The notes: generated by a model not told the origin, from the letters alone. A stretch of 24,738 nt of DNA from Prevotella sp. (GCA_024681875.1 JAILAA010000041.1:1-24738); one strand, 5' to 3'. Shown: positions 9,359 through 15,841, numbered from the stretch's first letter. Numbers and translations: made by a program.

Positions 9359-10519
9359 TTAACTCTTCATTCTTAATTCTTCAATCACCAGCTGCATCTG
9401 CCGTTTCCATGACAGGTGTTCCACCGTCTGGCGAATCTGTTGTGGCGTCATCTGCTGATGGTCGAGAAAGTCAAGCAGACGCTCTATGTCGATGGCGCTC
9501 TCGTCGGCCGGTGCTTTCAGCACATAGGGCTGATGGTCGAAGTCGCTGTCGGTCTCGGAATAGATGAAGGGAATGCCTCGGCTGGCATATTCGCGGTTTT
9601 TCAGTGTCTTGATGACGGTGATGCCGCTACGGTGCCGTCCCAGGCTGCCCACGGCGAAAGCACACTGGTCGAAGACGTTGTCCAGCTCTTGTCCGAAGAG
9701 CTTTCCGTGAAACACCACGTAATCCTCGATGCCGTATTCGCGGATGTAGGGTGCGAAGCCCGGCGCCTGCTGCGAGCCGTTCATCTCAGCAGGCCACACA
9801 TCGCCCACCACATGGAAGATAACCTTGCGCTCGGGATGTCCGTCGTATTTCTTGTAGTATTCGCCAAGACCGTGTATCAGCCTGTCAAAGCCGTGCCACG
9901 AGTGAACCTCGGCCACGGCTATGAGGTGCACCTCTTTGTAGGTGGAAGGTGAAGGGTGGAACGTGGAAAGAGGAATGGCATCCAAATCCACGCCATTGCT
10001 GATGCGGATGGTACGTTGGCCGAAAATGCTTTCTTCATCCGAAAAAGTGACGATGGCTTCCATCTGTGCCGACAGCTTCTTCCGGTAGAGCTGGTCTACG
10101 CGCAGACGCATACGCTGATTCATGTCGTAGCCCTTGAATTCCTGGTCATAGGGATAGGTGGGCACCTCCATCACGCTCCTGATTCCCGCCTGGCGCAGCC
10201 TGCGGAACAGGCGCACCAAGGGCGGCGTGGCGTTCATATAGCTGCGCACATAGATGAGCTCTATACCCTCCTTGATGCAGTAGTCGGACAGGCAACGGTA
10301 GTCGATGCGCTGCACAATGGCGGCCCACTTGCCTTTGCCATAGTCGCGAATGGGCTTGTCGTCGACGAAACGGCACAGATGTCCGTGTTCGTTGCGGTCA
10401 TAGGAACTGACGTGCACTTCATGGCCGTTTTGCCTGAGTCCCTTGATCTGGGCAAGCATCTTTTTACTGATGCCACTGGCAGGGTCAAATCCGTGATAGG
10501 TCAGGAAAAGAATTTTCAT
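9359..10519 (-). CDS. GT4-like glycosyltransferase, first gene of the minus-strand operon
   Basis: 386 residues, GT-B type. The N-terminus MKILFLTYHGFDPASGISKKM has the glycine loop with SGISKK. HLIAVAEVHSWHGFDRLI at 198-215 is the usual linker into the donor domain. The second half of the EX7E region reads REYASRGIPFI with E310 in the place of the second Glu, while the first is not conserved, so this is a divergent member. Residues 183-194 (PLSTFHPSPSTY) are encoded by five heptanucleotide repeats at 9941-9975 and lie in the interdomain loop. It starts about 22 nt from the -7 box at 10541-10548, giving a very short leader. Confidence 0.87.
   Translation of the reverse strand: MKILFLTYHGFDPASGISKKMLAQIKGLRQNGHEVHVSSYDRNEHGHLCRFVDDKPIRDYGKGKWAAIVQRIDYRCLSDYCIKEGIELIYVRSYMNATPPLVRLFRRLRQAGIRSVMEVPTYPYDQEFKGYDMNQRMRLRVDQLYRKKLSAQMEAIVTFSDEESIFGQRTIRISNGVDLDAIPLSTFHPSPSTYKEVHLIAVAEVHSWHGFDRLIHGLGEYYKKYDGHPERKVIFHVVGDVWPAEMNGSQQAPGFAPYIREYGIEDYVVFHGKLFGQELDNVFDQCAFAVGSLGRHRSGITVIKTLKNREYASRGIPFIYSETDSDFDHQPYVLKAPADESAIDIERLLDFLDHQQMTPQQIRQTVEHLSWKRQMQLVIEELRMKS
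9941..9975. repeat. Five heptanucleotide repeats inside a glycosyltransferase gene
   Basis: On the plus strand the units are GGTGGAA, GGTGAAG, GGTGGAA, CGTGGAA and AGAGGAA. The same heptamer forms a long intergenic array at 15207-15337. The repeat lies in frame within the coding region of the GT at 9359-10519 and encodes a Ser/Thr/Pro-rich loop. Confidence 0.8.
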
Positions 10520-10540
10520 GCTTTACGAAGAAAGTTTCTG

Positions 10541-10572
10541 CAAAAGTACAGAAAAGATTTGACTGTTCCAAA
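10541..10572 (-). promoter_or_regulatory. Promoter of the seven-gene glycosyltransferase operon
   Basis: On the minus strand TTTG (plus 10569-10572), a 20-bp spacer and TACTTTTG (plus 10541-10548) match the Bacteroidota primary sigma consensus TTTG-N19-21-TAnnTTTG. The box continues into CAG. The start codon at 10519 lies about 20 nt beyond, so the leader is only some 10-15 nt and no good Shine-Dalgarno is seen, as is common in this phylum. Confidence 0.8.
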
Positions 10573-10589
10573 TTATTTCCGTATTTTTG
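10558..10589 (+). promoter_or_regulatory. Promoter of the plus-strand glycosyltransferase/acyltransferase pair
   Basis: TTTG at 10558-10561, 20 bp, then TATTTTTG at 10582-10589, followed by CAG. Only six bases separate the box from the ATG at 10596, so the transcript is probably leaderless or nearly so. The element interlocks exactly with the opposing promoter, the two being symmetrical about 10565. Confidence 0.8.
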
Positions 10590-10595
10590 CAGTCG

Positions 10596-11774
10596 ATGAG
10601 TAAAAGAATCTGTTTTCTGATGGATTCCGTCTTCTCCGTAGGAGGTGTGCAGCGGGTGACGGCAGTCATTGCCAAGGAACTGGCAAAGGAGCATGACGTG
10701 ACCATCGTCACCTTCGACGCACCGGAAGACCAGGATACCACGCTCTATGGGCTGGAAGAGGCCTCCATCCGCTATTGCTTCTTCAGCTATCCTTCCGTGG
10801 GCTGGGGCAGGAACTTGGCCTGCAAAGCCTATAGTGCATTCTATAAGCAGTTAAGGCCGCAAGGGCGCCGCTCCTCCGACCTTTATGCCCACAGCTCTTT
10901 CCCTGCTCCCTGCCGGAAGGCGCTGGCCAGTCTGTTGAACAATGGCAAATATGATGTCATCGTGGGCGTTCATGCCCCGTTGGCCACCCGCTTAGCCACT
11001 ATGCGTCCCCTGCTGGACAAAGGTGTGCGCTGCATCGGCTGGATTCACAATTCTTTCGAGGCGCTCTTCGGCCCCACTTTTTATATGGGGCCGACGCTGA
11101 AGCGGCACTGCATCTATCAGTTGCGGAAGCTGGACGACACGGTGGTGCTTTGCCACGACGACGCCAAACGCTTCAGCAGCTACGACAGCGCATTCCAGCC
11201 CACCGTCGTCTACAACCCGCTGACGCTGCAGCCGGGCCTTCCTTCCCAGGGCACATCGCGTCGTTTCCTCACCATAGGGCGCTTCACCTATATGCACAAA
11301 GGCATCGACCTGCTGATTGAGGCCTTCCGTCTGTTTGCCCAGCGCAACACCGACTGGAATCTCGACATTGTGGGCGAAGGGTATGAGGAACAGAAATACA
11401 GAGAGGCTATTGCCCGCTATGGCCTGGAGCAGCGCATCACCATCCATCCCTTTACCAAGCAGATACAATCCTTCTATCAGCAGGCACAGGTCTATGTGCT
11501 CAGCTCCCGCTGGGAGGGCATGCCCCTGGTGCTGGTCGAAGCCATGTCCCACGGCTTGCCTGTCGTGTCCTCCAATCTTCCGGTATGCAAGGAGATCATG
11601 GGCCATTCGGCCCTCTTCTTCGAGAACGGCAACGCAGAACAGCTGGCGCAGCGCCTGCTGGAAGCTACACAGATAGACTGGCCCTCGAAGTCGGCTGAAG
11701 CATTGTCTGTGGCAGGCCGCTTCAGGGTGGAAAACATCATCGGGCAGTGGAAACAGCTGTTAGGGCTGAACTGA
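10596..11774 (+). CDS. Family 4 glycosyltransferase
   Basis: 392 residues from ATG at 10596. A TTG nine bases upstream is in frame but lies in the -7 promoter box and is rejected as start. N-terminal [20 protein letters not shown] (1-20) has the GGVQR loop typical of GT4. The donor half has [19 protein letters not shown] (IGR 227-229, K235) and EX7E from E307 to E315 ([17 protein letters not shown]). It is transcribed away from the seven minus-strand glycosyltransferases, sharing the promoter palindrome with them, so the two arms probably build the same glycan. The acyltransferase gene starts 28 nt after its TGA. Donor and acceptor unknown. Confidence 0.93.
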   Translation: MSKRICFLMDSVFSVGGVQRVTAVIAKELAKEHDVTIVTFDAPEDQDTTLYGLEEASIRYCFFSYPSVGWGRNLACKAYSAFYKQLRPQGRRSSDLYAHSSFPAPCRKALASLLNNGKYDVIVGVHAPLATRLATMRPLLDKGVRCIGWIHNSFEALFGPTFYMGPTLKRHCIYQLRKLDDTVVLCHDDAKRFSSYDSAFQPTVVYNPLTLQPGLPSQGTSRRFLTIGRFTYMHKGIDLLIEAFRLFAQRNTDWNLDIVGEGYEEQKYREAIARYGLEQRITIHPFTKQIQSFYQQAQVYVLSSRWEGMPLVLVEAMSHGLPVVSSNLPVCKEIMGHSALFFENGNAEQLAQRLLEATQIDWPSKSAEALSVAGRFRVENIIGQWKQLLGLN

Positions 11775-11802
11775 TTATAGTTTGATTCAAGGTTCGAAAG
11801 TA

Positions 11803-12384
11803 ATGGAAGAAAACAGGAAAAGGCTGGAAAACAACCCGCGACTGAAGCGACTGCTTGACCGACTCATCATGAATCAGCGTGATGCACGCCCACGGTGGTA
11901 CATCCGGCTGTTGGCGCCCCTCTACCAGCATCGCAGCCGGGGGTCGAAGATCTACGCAAGCGTGAGGATGGATACACCGCCCTACCGTCGCTTCTCCTTA
12001 GGACGGCGGAGCGTGGTGGAATCATATTCATGCATCAACAACGCAGTGGGCGACGTTCTGATCGGCGACTACACCCGGATAGGCCTGCACAACACGGTAA
12101 TCGGACCGGTCACCATAGGCAGTCACGTCAACTTGGCGCAAGGTGTGGTTGTTACGGCGCTGAACCACAATTTCTCCGACAAAAGTCTCAGGATAGACCA
12201 GCAAGGCATTTCCACACGGCCCGTTGTCATCAGCGACGACGTTTGGGTGGGCGCCAATGCCGTCATCCTGCCTGGCGTCACTATCGGCACGCACGCCGTA
12301 GTGGCAGCAGGCGCCGTAGTGACGAAAGACGTGCCGCCTCACACCGTCGTGGCAGGTGTGCCGGCCAAGGTCATTATTTCTTGA
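11803..12384 (+). CDS. Hexapeptide-repeat (left-handed beta-helix) acyltransferase, probably sugar O-acetyltransferase
   Basis: 193 residues from ATG at 11803; an in-frame TTG at 11782 would add seven residues but is less likely. After a basic, partly helical N-terminus (1-45), hexapeptide repeats of the [LIV]-G-x4 type run from about 82 to 180, for example [29 protein letters not shown] and [15 protein letters not shown]122 in ALNHNF stands where this family has its catalytic His, and AGVPAKVI is the usual C-terminal end. Related enzymes (WcaF, Maa, NodL type) put acetyl groups on sugars from acetyl-CoA. Beside a glycosyltransferase it probably decorates the same glycan. Its last 11 nt overlap the 3' end of the convergent phosphoesterase gene. 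Confidence 0.9.
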   Translation: MEENRKRLENNPRLKRLLDRLIMNQRDARPRWYIRLLAPLYQHRSRGSKIYASVRMDTPPYRRFSLGRRSVVESYSCINNAVGDVLIGDYTRIGLHNTVIGPVTIGSHVNLAQGVVVTALNHNFSDKSLRIDQQGISTRPVVISDDVWVGANAVILPGVTIGTHAVVAAGAVVTKDVPPHTVVAGVPAKVIIS

Positions 12385-13828
12385 CGGTGTGCAGCCTTCG
12401 CTCTCCCTGATAGCTGACGGAGCCATGCTGCTCAAGGAAATGCATGACAAGGTCGGTGGTTAACAGGTTGAGGTGCTCGCTCACGCCTTCCGGAATCTCG
12501 CTGGTAGCCACGATGTAGCTGTTGGTAGCTACACGGTAATGGCGGTGCATGTCGAGGGGGCGTCCGTCAGGTGTCAGCAGCTTCACCTTCTCAATGATCT
12601 TCGGATTGTCCTTGCTCATTGTCAGCAAGCATTGAATACCCGAAACGTAAGGAAAGCTGTTCCGCTTGTTGCGGCAATAACTCAGCATCATTCTTAGCAG
12701 CTCGTGGCCGGTGAGGGTGAGCACCACGGCATGATTGTCGAAGGGGTCCATCTCAAACACGTCGCGCATGGTGATGTCGCCTCGGGGATGGCTGTCGATG
12801 CGAATGCCGCCGGGATTGACGACGGCAATGTCGGCCTCACACGCTTCCTTGAAGGCGTCACACGTCATACATCCCAGCTCCTCGTGCACCTCGAAAGGCG
12901 TTGTGGCCTGCGCCAGAACGCGGCGGAGCTCCGGGTTGTCGTTGAAGAAGGCCAACATCCGCTCTATCGTCTTGTTACGCTGAGTGAAGGCCAGCACATT
13001 GATATACTCCGAGTGCTTGTCGGCTACGTGCCACTGTGTGGTGCCGTTGTCGCGCTGCCCCACGCTGTCAAGGGTAAGAATGGTATGTGTGACGAAGCGC
13101 AGTTTGTTCCTGTTCTGGGTGATGAGCACGCCGTTCTCCGTCTCGTCGCCTGACAGTTGCGTATGCGTATGTCCGCCCACGATGACGTCTATCCATGGAA
13201 AGAGTCGTGCCATCTGGCGGTCTTCCTCATAGCCCAGGTGCGACAGGAGGATGGTGATGTCGCACGCCCTGCTCATCCATTCATACTGTCCGACGACGTC
13301 TTTGGCCGGCAGGAAGTGCAGGCCATGCAGGTTGTCGGGATGGCTGCTGGGTATGCCGCTGGGCGAGAGCTGTACGACGCCGACGATGCTGACGCTCACG
13401 CCTCCGGCATCGAACACCTGACAGGGCACGGTGTGTATGCCCGTAGAGTCGTCTGCCGTCATGTTGGCGCAAAGATAGCGGTAATTGGCCAGCTGCGTAA
13501 GGCGTGCAAGCGAATGTACGTCGAACTCGTGGTTGCCTAATGCAGAGGCATGGAAGCCCACCTGGTTCATCAGTGCCACCATAGGGTAGGCCGAAATCTC
13601 GTAGCGGTCGTTGACGGGGTCTCCCGTGCGGTTGTCGCCTGCCGAGAGTATCAGCAGGTCAGGGTAGAGTGCACGCAGGCTGTCGGCAATGGCGGCCAGC
13701 TGTGGGAAGTTCCAGATGGTGGCGTGCATGTCGTTGGCCGACAGGATGTGAACCTCTCGCCTGTCAGCAAACAGCTGTACAGTGGCCAGGAGAACAGGCA
13801 GGAGCAACAGTAACGAGCGTTTTTTCAT
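12374..13828 (-). CDS. Exported 5'-nucleotidase/UDP-sugar hydrolase-family phosphoesterase
   Basis: 484 residues from the ATG at 13826-13828. A longer frame adds eleven residues but would begin inside the promoter box; the chosen start gives a classic signal peptide ([21 protein letters not shown]). The metallophosphoesterase half shows SANDMH (D33, H35), [10 protein letters not shown] (D65), GNHEFD (N99, H100), SHLGY (H197) and GGHTH (H220, H222), the expected two-metal ligands. The C-terminal 5'-nucleotidase domain has NPGGIR (338-343), which binds substrate, and DPFDN (361-365). Such enzymes hydrolyse nucleotides or UDP-sugars in the periplasm for salvage. The domain is complete and of normal length. 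NDMH replaces the commoner NDFHG/NDTHS. Confidence 0.92.
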   Translation of the reverse strand: MKKRSLLLLLPVLLATVQLFADRREVHILSANDMHATIWNFPQLAAIADSLRALYPDLLILSAGDNRTGDPVNDRYEISAYPMVALMNQVGFHASALGNHEFDVHSLARLTQLANYRYLCANMTADDSTGIHTVPCQVFDAGGVSVSIVGVVQLSPSGIPSSHPDNLHGLHFLPAKDVVGQYEWMSRACDITILLSHLGYEEDRQMARLFPWIDVIVGGHTHTQLSGDETENGVLITQNRNKLRFVTHTILTLDSVGQRDNGTTQWHVADKHSEYINVLAFTQRNKTIERMLAFFNDNPELRRVLAQATTPFEVHEELGCMTCDAFKEACEADIAVVNPGGIRIDSHPRGDITMRDVFEMDPFDNHAVVLTLTGHELLRMMLSYCRNKRNSFPYVSGIQCLLTMSKDNPKIIEKVKLLTPDGRPLDMHRHYRVATNSYIVATSEIPEGVSEHLNLLTTDLVMHFLEQHGSVSYQGERRLHTVKK

Positions 13829-13850
13829 GGTCGATTTGTGTTTCAACCTG

Positions 13851-13858
13851 CAAAAGTA
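13851..13858 (-). promoter_or_regulatory. -7 promoter box of the 5'-nucleotidase gene
   Basis: Minus-strand TACTTTTG followed by CAG, the Bacteroidota -7 consensus TAnnTTTG, lies 22 nt before the ATG. The expected -33 position (about 13879-13882) is A/T-rich but lacks a perfect TTTG, so only the -7 element is firm. Confidence 0.65.
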
Positions 13859-13933
13859 CACGTTTTTTAAGAAATAACCTAAAAAACTAAAAAAAAACTG
13901 TCCTGGCTACTGTGTGGGATTCCTGAAAAAAGT

Positions 13934-14026
13934 AAAACGCCCCAAAGGGCGAGGGGGCAAAATAAGAACGCCCCAAGGGGGCGAGGGTGGCAAAAATCAA
14001 AAAAAGTGCCGAAATTGGGGCCTTAA
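13934..14026. repeat. Left outer arm of the island's inverted repeat
   Basis: This stretch, from AAAACGCCCCAAAGG to GGGGCCTTAA, matches the reverse complement of 16402-16496 with only about eight differences and short gaps over some 93 bp. It contains two small GC hairpins (around 13938-13951 and 13967-13983). Read on the plus strand it carries a copy of the last codons of the S41 peptidase gene (APKGEGAK-stop here, APKDEGAK-stop in the gene). Confidence 0.85.
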
Positions 14027-14027
14027 C

Positions 14028-14058
14028 GTAAGGTGTAAGGATGTAAGGATGTAAGGAT
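14028..14058. repeat. Octamer array in the left inverted repeat
   Basis: GTAAGGT then three exact copies of GTAAGGAT (14035-14058). At the equivalent place of the right-hand repeat there are three copies of a different octamer (ACAAATTA, 16375-16398). Confidence 0.85.
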
Positions 14059-14074
14059 GACCCATATTTAACCT

Positions 14075-14111
14075 AAAAAACGGGCGCTTGCTATCACAGC
14101 AGGCGTCCGTT
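14075..14111 (-). terminator. Rho-independent terminator, left copy of a 37-bp inverted repeat
   Basis: On the minus strand AACGGACGCCTGCT, loop GTGAT, AGCAAGCGCCCGTT and then a run of T: a stem of about 14 bp with one G-U and one mismatch, plus a U-tract, 30 nt after the stop of the smalltalk-like gene. The identical 37 bases occur in reverse orientation at 16336-16372. Confidence 0.85.
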
Positions 14112-14140
14112 TCCATGAAAAGACAGAATCAGCAGTATTG

Positions 14141-14281
14141 TCAGAAAACAGGCCCGAAGCCCATGCAGCTGGTGGTGGTCAGGGCGGTGATGGCTGCCGT
14201 CAGCATGGCCACGATCACCTCGACGGCCTTGCGCTTGATCAGCGTCCAGGCCTTTTGTTTCAGCGTGTCAAAGATTTTCAT
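14141..14281 (-). CDS. Smalltalk-like small protein, 46 residues
   Basis: The start is ATG at 14279-14281 and the stop TGA at 14141-14143; it is short enough to be missed by usual length cut-offs. The basic N-terminus (MKIFDTLKQKAWTLIKRKAV) is followed by a hydrophobic helix at about 21-37 (EVIVAMLTAAITALTTT) and then SCMGFGPVF. From memory this matches the tiny Bacteroidota proteins annotated as 'smalltalk protein': Lys/Trp start, one hydrophobic helix, ending with TSC, and encoded beside an HU-family gene. Here TSC is at 37-39, with a seven-residue tail after it. Such proteins have no established function; the helix plus Cys suggests a membrane peptide or a lipoprotein-like signal. It lies 135 nt downstream of the HU-like gene on the same strand and runs straight into a strong terminator. 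No amidase gene, a frequent third partner, is present. Confidence 0.75.
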   Translation of the reverse strand: MKIFDTLKQKAWTLIKRKAVEVIVAMLTAAITALTTTSCMGFGPVF

Positions 14282-14302
14282 AGTAGTTTAGTTTTTTGGG
14301 GG

Positions 14303-14352
14303 GTGTGAGGTAAGAGGTGTGAGGACTTCGTTCCTTCGTTCCTTCGTGTTCC
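14303..14352. repeat. Heptamer and octamer tandem repeats after the HU-like gene
   Basis: GTGTGAG, GTAAGAG, GTGTGAG at 14303-14323, then CGTTCCTT twice and the variant CGTGTTCC at 14329-14352. The first group is the opposite-strand counterpart of the CTCTCAC heptamers at 15031-15051, so the HU-like gene lies between inverted heptamer arrays. Confidence 0.75.
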
Positions 14353-14416
14353 ATTAGTTAATAAGTTCTAGTTCGAGCGGTATGATTTTAACTAAACATT
14401 AGTTGGAGGTGGGGGC

Positions 14417-14941
14417 CTACGGATTCACCACAGGCTCACTGCCGCTGCCGCCGCTGCCGCCGGTGGTGGCGAGGTACTCGCCCTTGCGGCTGGAGAGGGT
14501 GGCCTCGCCGTTCTTGATGCGCTGAGCCAGAGAGGTGTAGCCAATCTGGGCGGCTGCGGTCATCAGCTTGGGCACCGACTTGCCCGTGGGTCGGCACTGC
14601 ATACGCACGGACTTGATGTTGCCAGCGCCATTGCCCGTCGAGTCAATCGACAGGTCGAAGGTATCCACGTCGTTGGCGGGGTTGGCGCTGATGGCGGGAC
14701 GGAAGATGCACAGGTCGTCAATCTTCACCGGAGTGCCGCCCAGCACCAGCTCGCGCGTGCACTTGGCAATAGCCTTCAGCACGCCGTGAATGACGTCGGC
14801 GGTGTAAGGTGAGCCGTGCTCAGCGATGTGGTCGGCTAGTTCGTCGATGCCAATCATCTTGTTGGCCTTCACGCGGGCGTAAATCTTGCCCAGATTCTCG
14901 TCGTTCTGGCGCTTGTTCTTGTAGAAATCAATCTTAAGCAT
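14417..14941 (-). CDS. HU-family (HU-HIG type) DNA-binding protein
   Basis: 174 residues. The N-terminus carries the extended HU-like fold typical of Bacteroidota: an extra strand at the start (LKIDFYKNKRQNDE), YARVKANKMIGIDELADHIAEHGSPYTADVIHGVLKAIAKCTRELVLGG (21-69), then GTPVKIDDLCIFRPAI (69-84), the strand pair corresponding to the HU beta-arm region. The 174-residue length exceeds the roughly 90 of classical HU, and it ends in a low-complexity Gly/Ser tail (TTGGSGGSGSEPVVNP). The family binds DNA non-specifically or at bends; these variants are common, unassigned, and often found with smalltalk-like and amidase genes. Its promoter is the box at 15056-15063 with a leader of about 105 nt containing heptamer repeats. 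The start codon is followed at once by the conserved strand, so the start is convincing. Confidence 0.88.
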   Translation of the reverse strand: MLKIDFYKNKRQNDENLGKIYARVKANKMIGIDELADHIAEHGSPYTADVIHGVLKAIAKCTRELVLGGTPVKIDDLCIFRPAISANPANDVDTFDLSIDSTGNGAGNIKSVRMQCRPTGKSVPKLMTAAAQIGYTSLAQRIKNGEATLSSRKGEYLATTGGSGGSGSEPVVNP

Positions 14942-15030
14942 AGTTTTTGTGTTAGTTTTAATTAAACATAGAGTTGTGTTGGTCTTTTGAGGTATGTGGT
15001 GTGAGAAATGACTTTCCCGGGTTTAGTGAT

Positions 15031-15051
15031 CTCTCACCTCTCACCTCTGAT
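15031..15051. repeat. Heptamer repeats at the 5' end of the HU leader
   Basis: CTCTCAC, CTCTCAC, CTCTGAT on the plus strand, so the minus-strand transcript of the HU-like gene should begin with GAGGTGAGAGGTGAGAG. A partly complementary stretch lies in the same leader at 14989-15005. Confidence 0.7.
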
Positions 15052-15055
15052 ACTG

Positions 15056-15087
15056 CAAAGGTACATAATTTTATCATTTGTTACAAC
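15056..15087 (-). promoter_or_regulatory. Promoter of the HU-like/smalltalk-like transcript
   Basis: Minus-strand TACCTTTG followed by CAG at 15056-15063 fits the Bacteroidota -7 box exactly. Twenty bases upstream is GTTG (15084-15087), a partial match to the TTTG -33 element. The predicted transcription start is near 15050, about 105 nt before the ATG. Confidence 0.7.
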
Positions 15088-15125
15088 TTTTATTTACTTT
15101 TTAACCTTTGTTAAAATCGTTCTGA

Positions 15126-15204
15126 GGCCTGCGACATCTTTTCGCATGCTGCAGAATCCGTTTTGCGGCCTGCAGAAATTTATTAGCAGGCTGCAGAATC
15201 ATTG
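15126..15204. repeat. Four phased 21-bp repeats upstream of the HU promoter
   Basis: CTGC cores at 15129, 15149, 15170 and 15191, three of them extended to CTGCAGAAT or CTGCAGAAA and preceded by GC-rich half-sites (GCATG, GCGGC, GCAGG). Spacing is 20, 21 and 21 bp, two helical turns. They sit about 80-150 bp upstream of the predicted HU transcription start, as expected for protein-binding sites, but no regulator is known. Confidence 0.7.
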
Positions 15205-15206
15205 AA

Positions 15207-15337
15207 GGTGGAAGGTGGATGGTGGATGGTGGAGGGTGGAGGTTGATGGTGGAAGGTGGATGGTGGAAGGTGGATGGTGGAAGGTTAAGGGTGGAGGGTT
15301 GAAGGTGGAGGGTTGAAGGTGGAAGGTGGATGGTGGT
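15207..15337. repeat. Heptanucleotide array, about 18 units of GGTGGAA/T
   Basis: Uninterrupted heptamers GGTGGAA, GGTGGAT and GGTGGAG, with variants GGTTGAA and GGTTAAG; one unit near 15242 is a base short. It is noncoding as far as can be judged: the translated frames give only Pro-Pro-Ser-Thr repeats. The same heptamer occurs inside a GT gene at 9941-9975. Confidence 0.9.
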
Positions 15338-15344
15338 ATCTCGA

Positions 15345-15505
15345 CTCCCCACCCCTTATAAGGGGCGGGGAGTTTTGTGCAATTTGCTGGCACGCCATTC
15401 ATACGCTCTGCCTCTGGCGCAGCAACTCCCCGCCCCTCAAGGGGAGGGGCAGGGGTGGGGTCTGTAACTTTCCCTTGCGGCAGGCAATGAGGCGGCATTC
15501 ACCCC
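15345..15505. repeat. GC-rich palindromic intergenic element, copy 1
   Basis: It begins with the palindrome CTCCCCACCCCTTATAAGGG continuing to GGAG (15345-15372), then a spacer with CTCTGCCTC, a second palindrome around 15425-15460 (CTCCCCGCCCCTCAAGGGG...), GGGTCTGTAA, and ends GCGGCATTCACCCC. The copy at 15543-15689 has the same order of blocks. Elements of this look are dispersed in Bacteroidales genomes in my recollection; no transposase is encoded. Confidence 0.75.
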
Positions 15506-15542
15506 GGTTACTGCGGCGGCAGTCACCCCGCCCCGGCCTTCG

Positions 15543-15689
15543 GCCACCCCGCCCCTTAAAGGGGTGGGGAGTTTTGGGCAATTACTTTGCACGCCCTTCG
15601 CACACTCTGCCTCCGAGGTATCTCCTCCCCTCCCTACAAGGGAGGGGTTGGGGGTGGGTCTGGCAATGCGGCGGCATTCACCCCGCCCC
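15543..15689. repeat. GC-rich palindromic intergenic element, copy 2
   Basis: Direct repeat of the element at 15345-15505: palindrome at 15548-15572, GAGTTTTGGGCAATT, a CTCTGCCTC spacer, a second palindrome (CTCCCCTCCCTACAAGGGAGG, around 15623-15645), GGGTCTGGCAATG and GCGGCATTCACCCC at the end. It runs directly into the 49-codon reading frame. Confidence 0.75.
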
Positions 15690-15691
15690 CC

Positions 15692-15841
15692 GTGGAAGAA
15701 GCCCCTCGCGAATGGATACTCATTGCCATCGGTATGGCGGGTGTGGAAACCGGCGCCTCAGACACACTCTCGATGAACGAATTGTTGCAGGGCTGGGCCA
15801 TGGCGTTTGGCGACAAACTGGTGATGAGAAGAATGGAATAA
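15692..15841 (+). pseudogene. Orphan 49-codon reading frame, possible 3' remnant of a gene
   Basis: From GTG at 15692 to TAA at 15839-15841 the frame reads VEEAPREWILIAIGMAGVET, GASDTLSMNELLQGWAMAFG, DKLVMRRME: protein-like, unlike the repeat translation before it, with a hydrophobic stretch (WILIAIGMAG) and an amphipathic end. The frame stays open to the left, but there it translates the palindromic element. I suggest that the element replaced the 5' part of a larger gene, or that a small gene starts at the GTG or at ATG codons 15 and 28. Family not recognised. Confidence 0.35.

Noticed and set aside
10587..10595. TTG start three codons before the ATG of the plus-strand GT4 gene
   Set aside because: The TTG is part of the TAnnTTTG promoter box, so it cannot be in the transcript made from that promoter.
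13829..13861. Eleven-residue N-terminal extension of the 5'-nucleotidase
   Set aside because: It would start in the promoter and destroy the signal peptide that begins at the later ATG.
15126..15337. CRISPR array
   Set aside because: The repeat units are 7 or 21 bp with no unique spacers and there are no cas genes.
15101..15498. Two minus-strand frames encoding PPST repeats
   Set aside because: They translate the heptamer array and the palindromic element only; period-7 repeats give repeated peptides in all frames. Composition is not that of a protein here.
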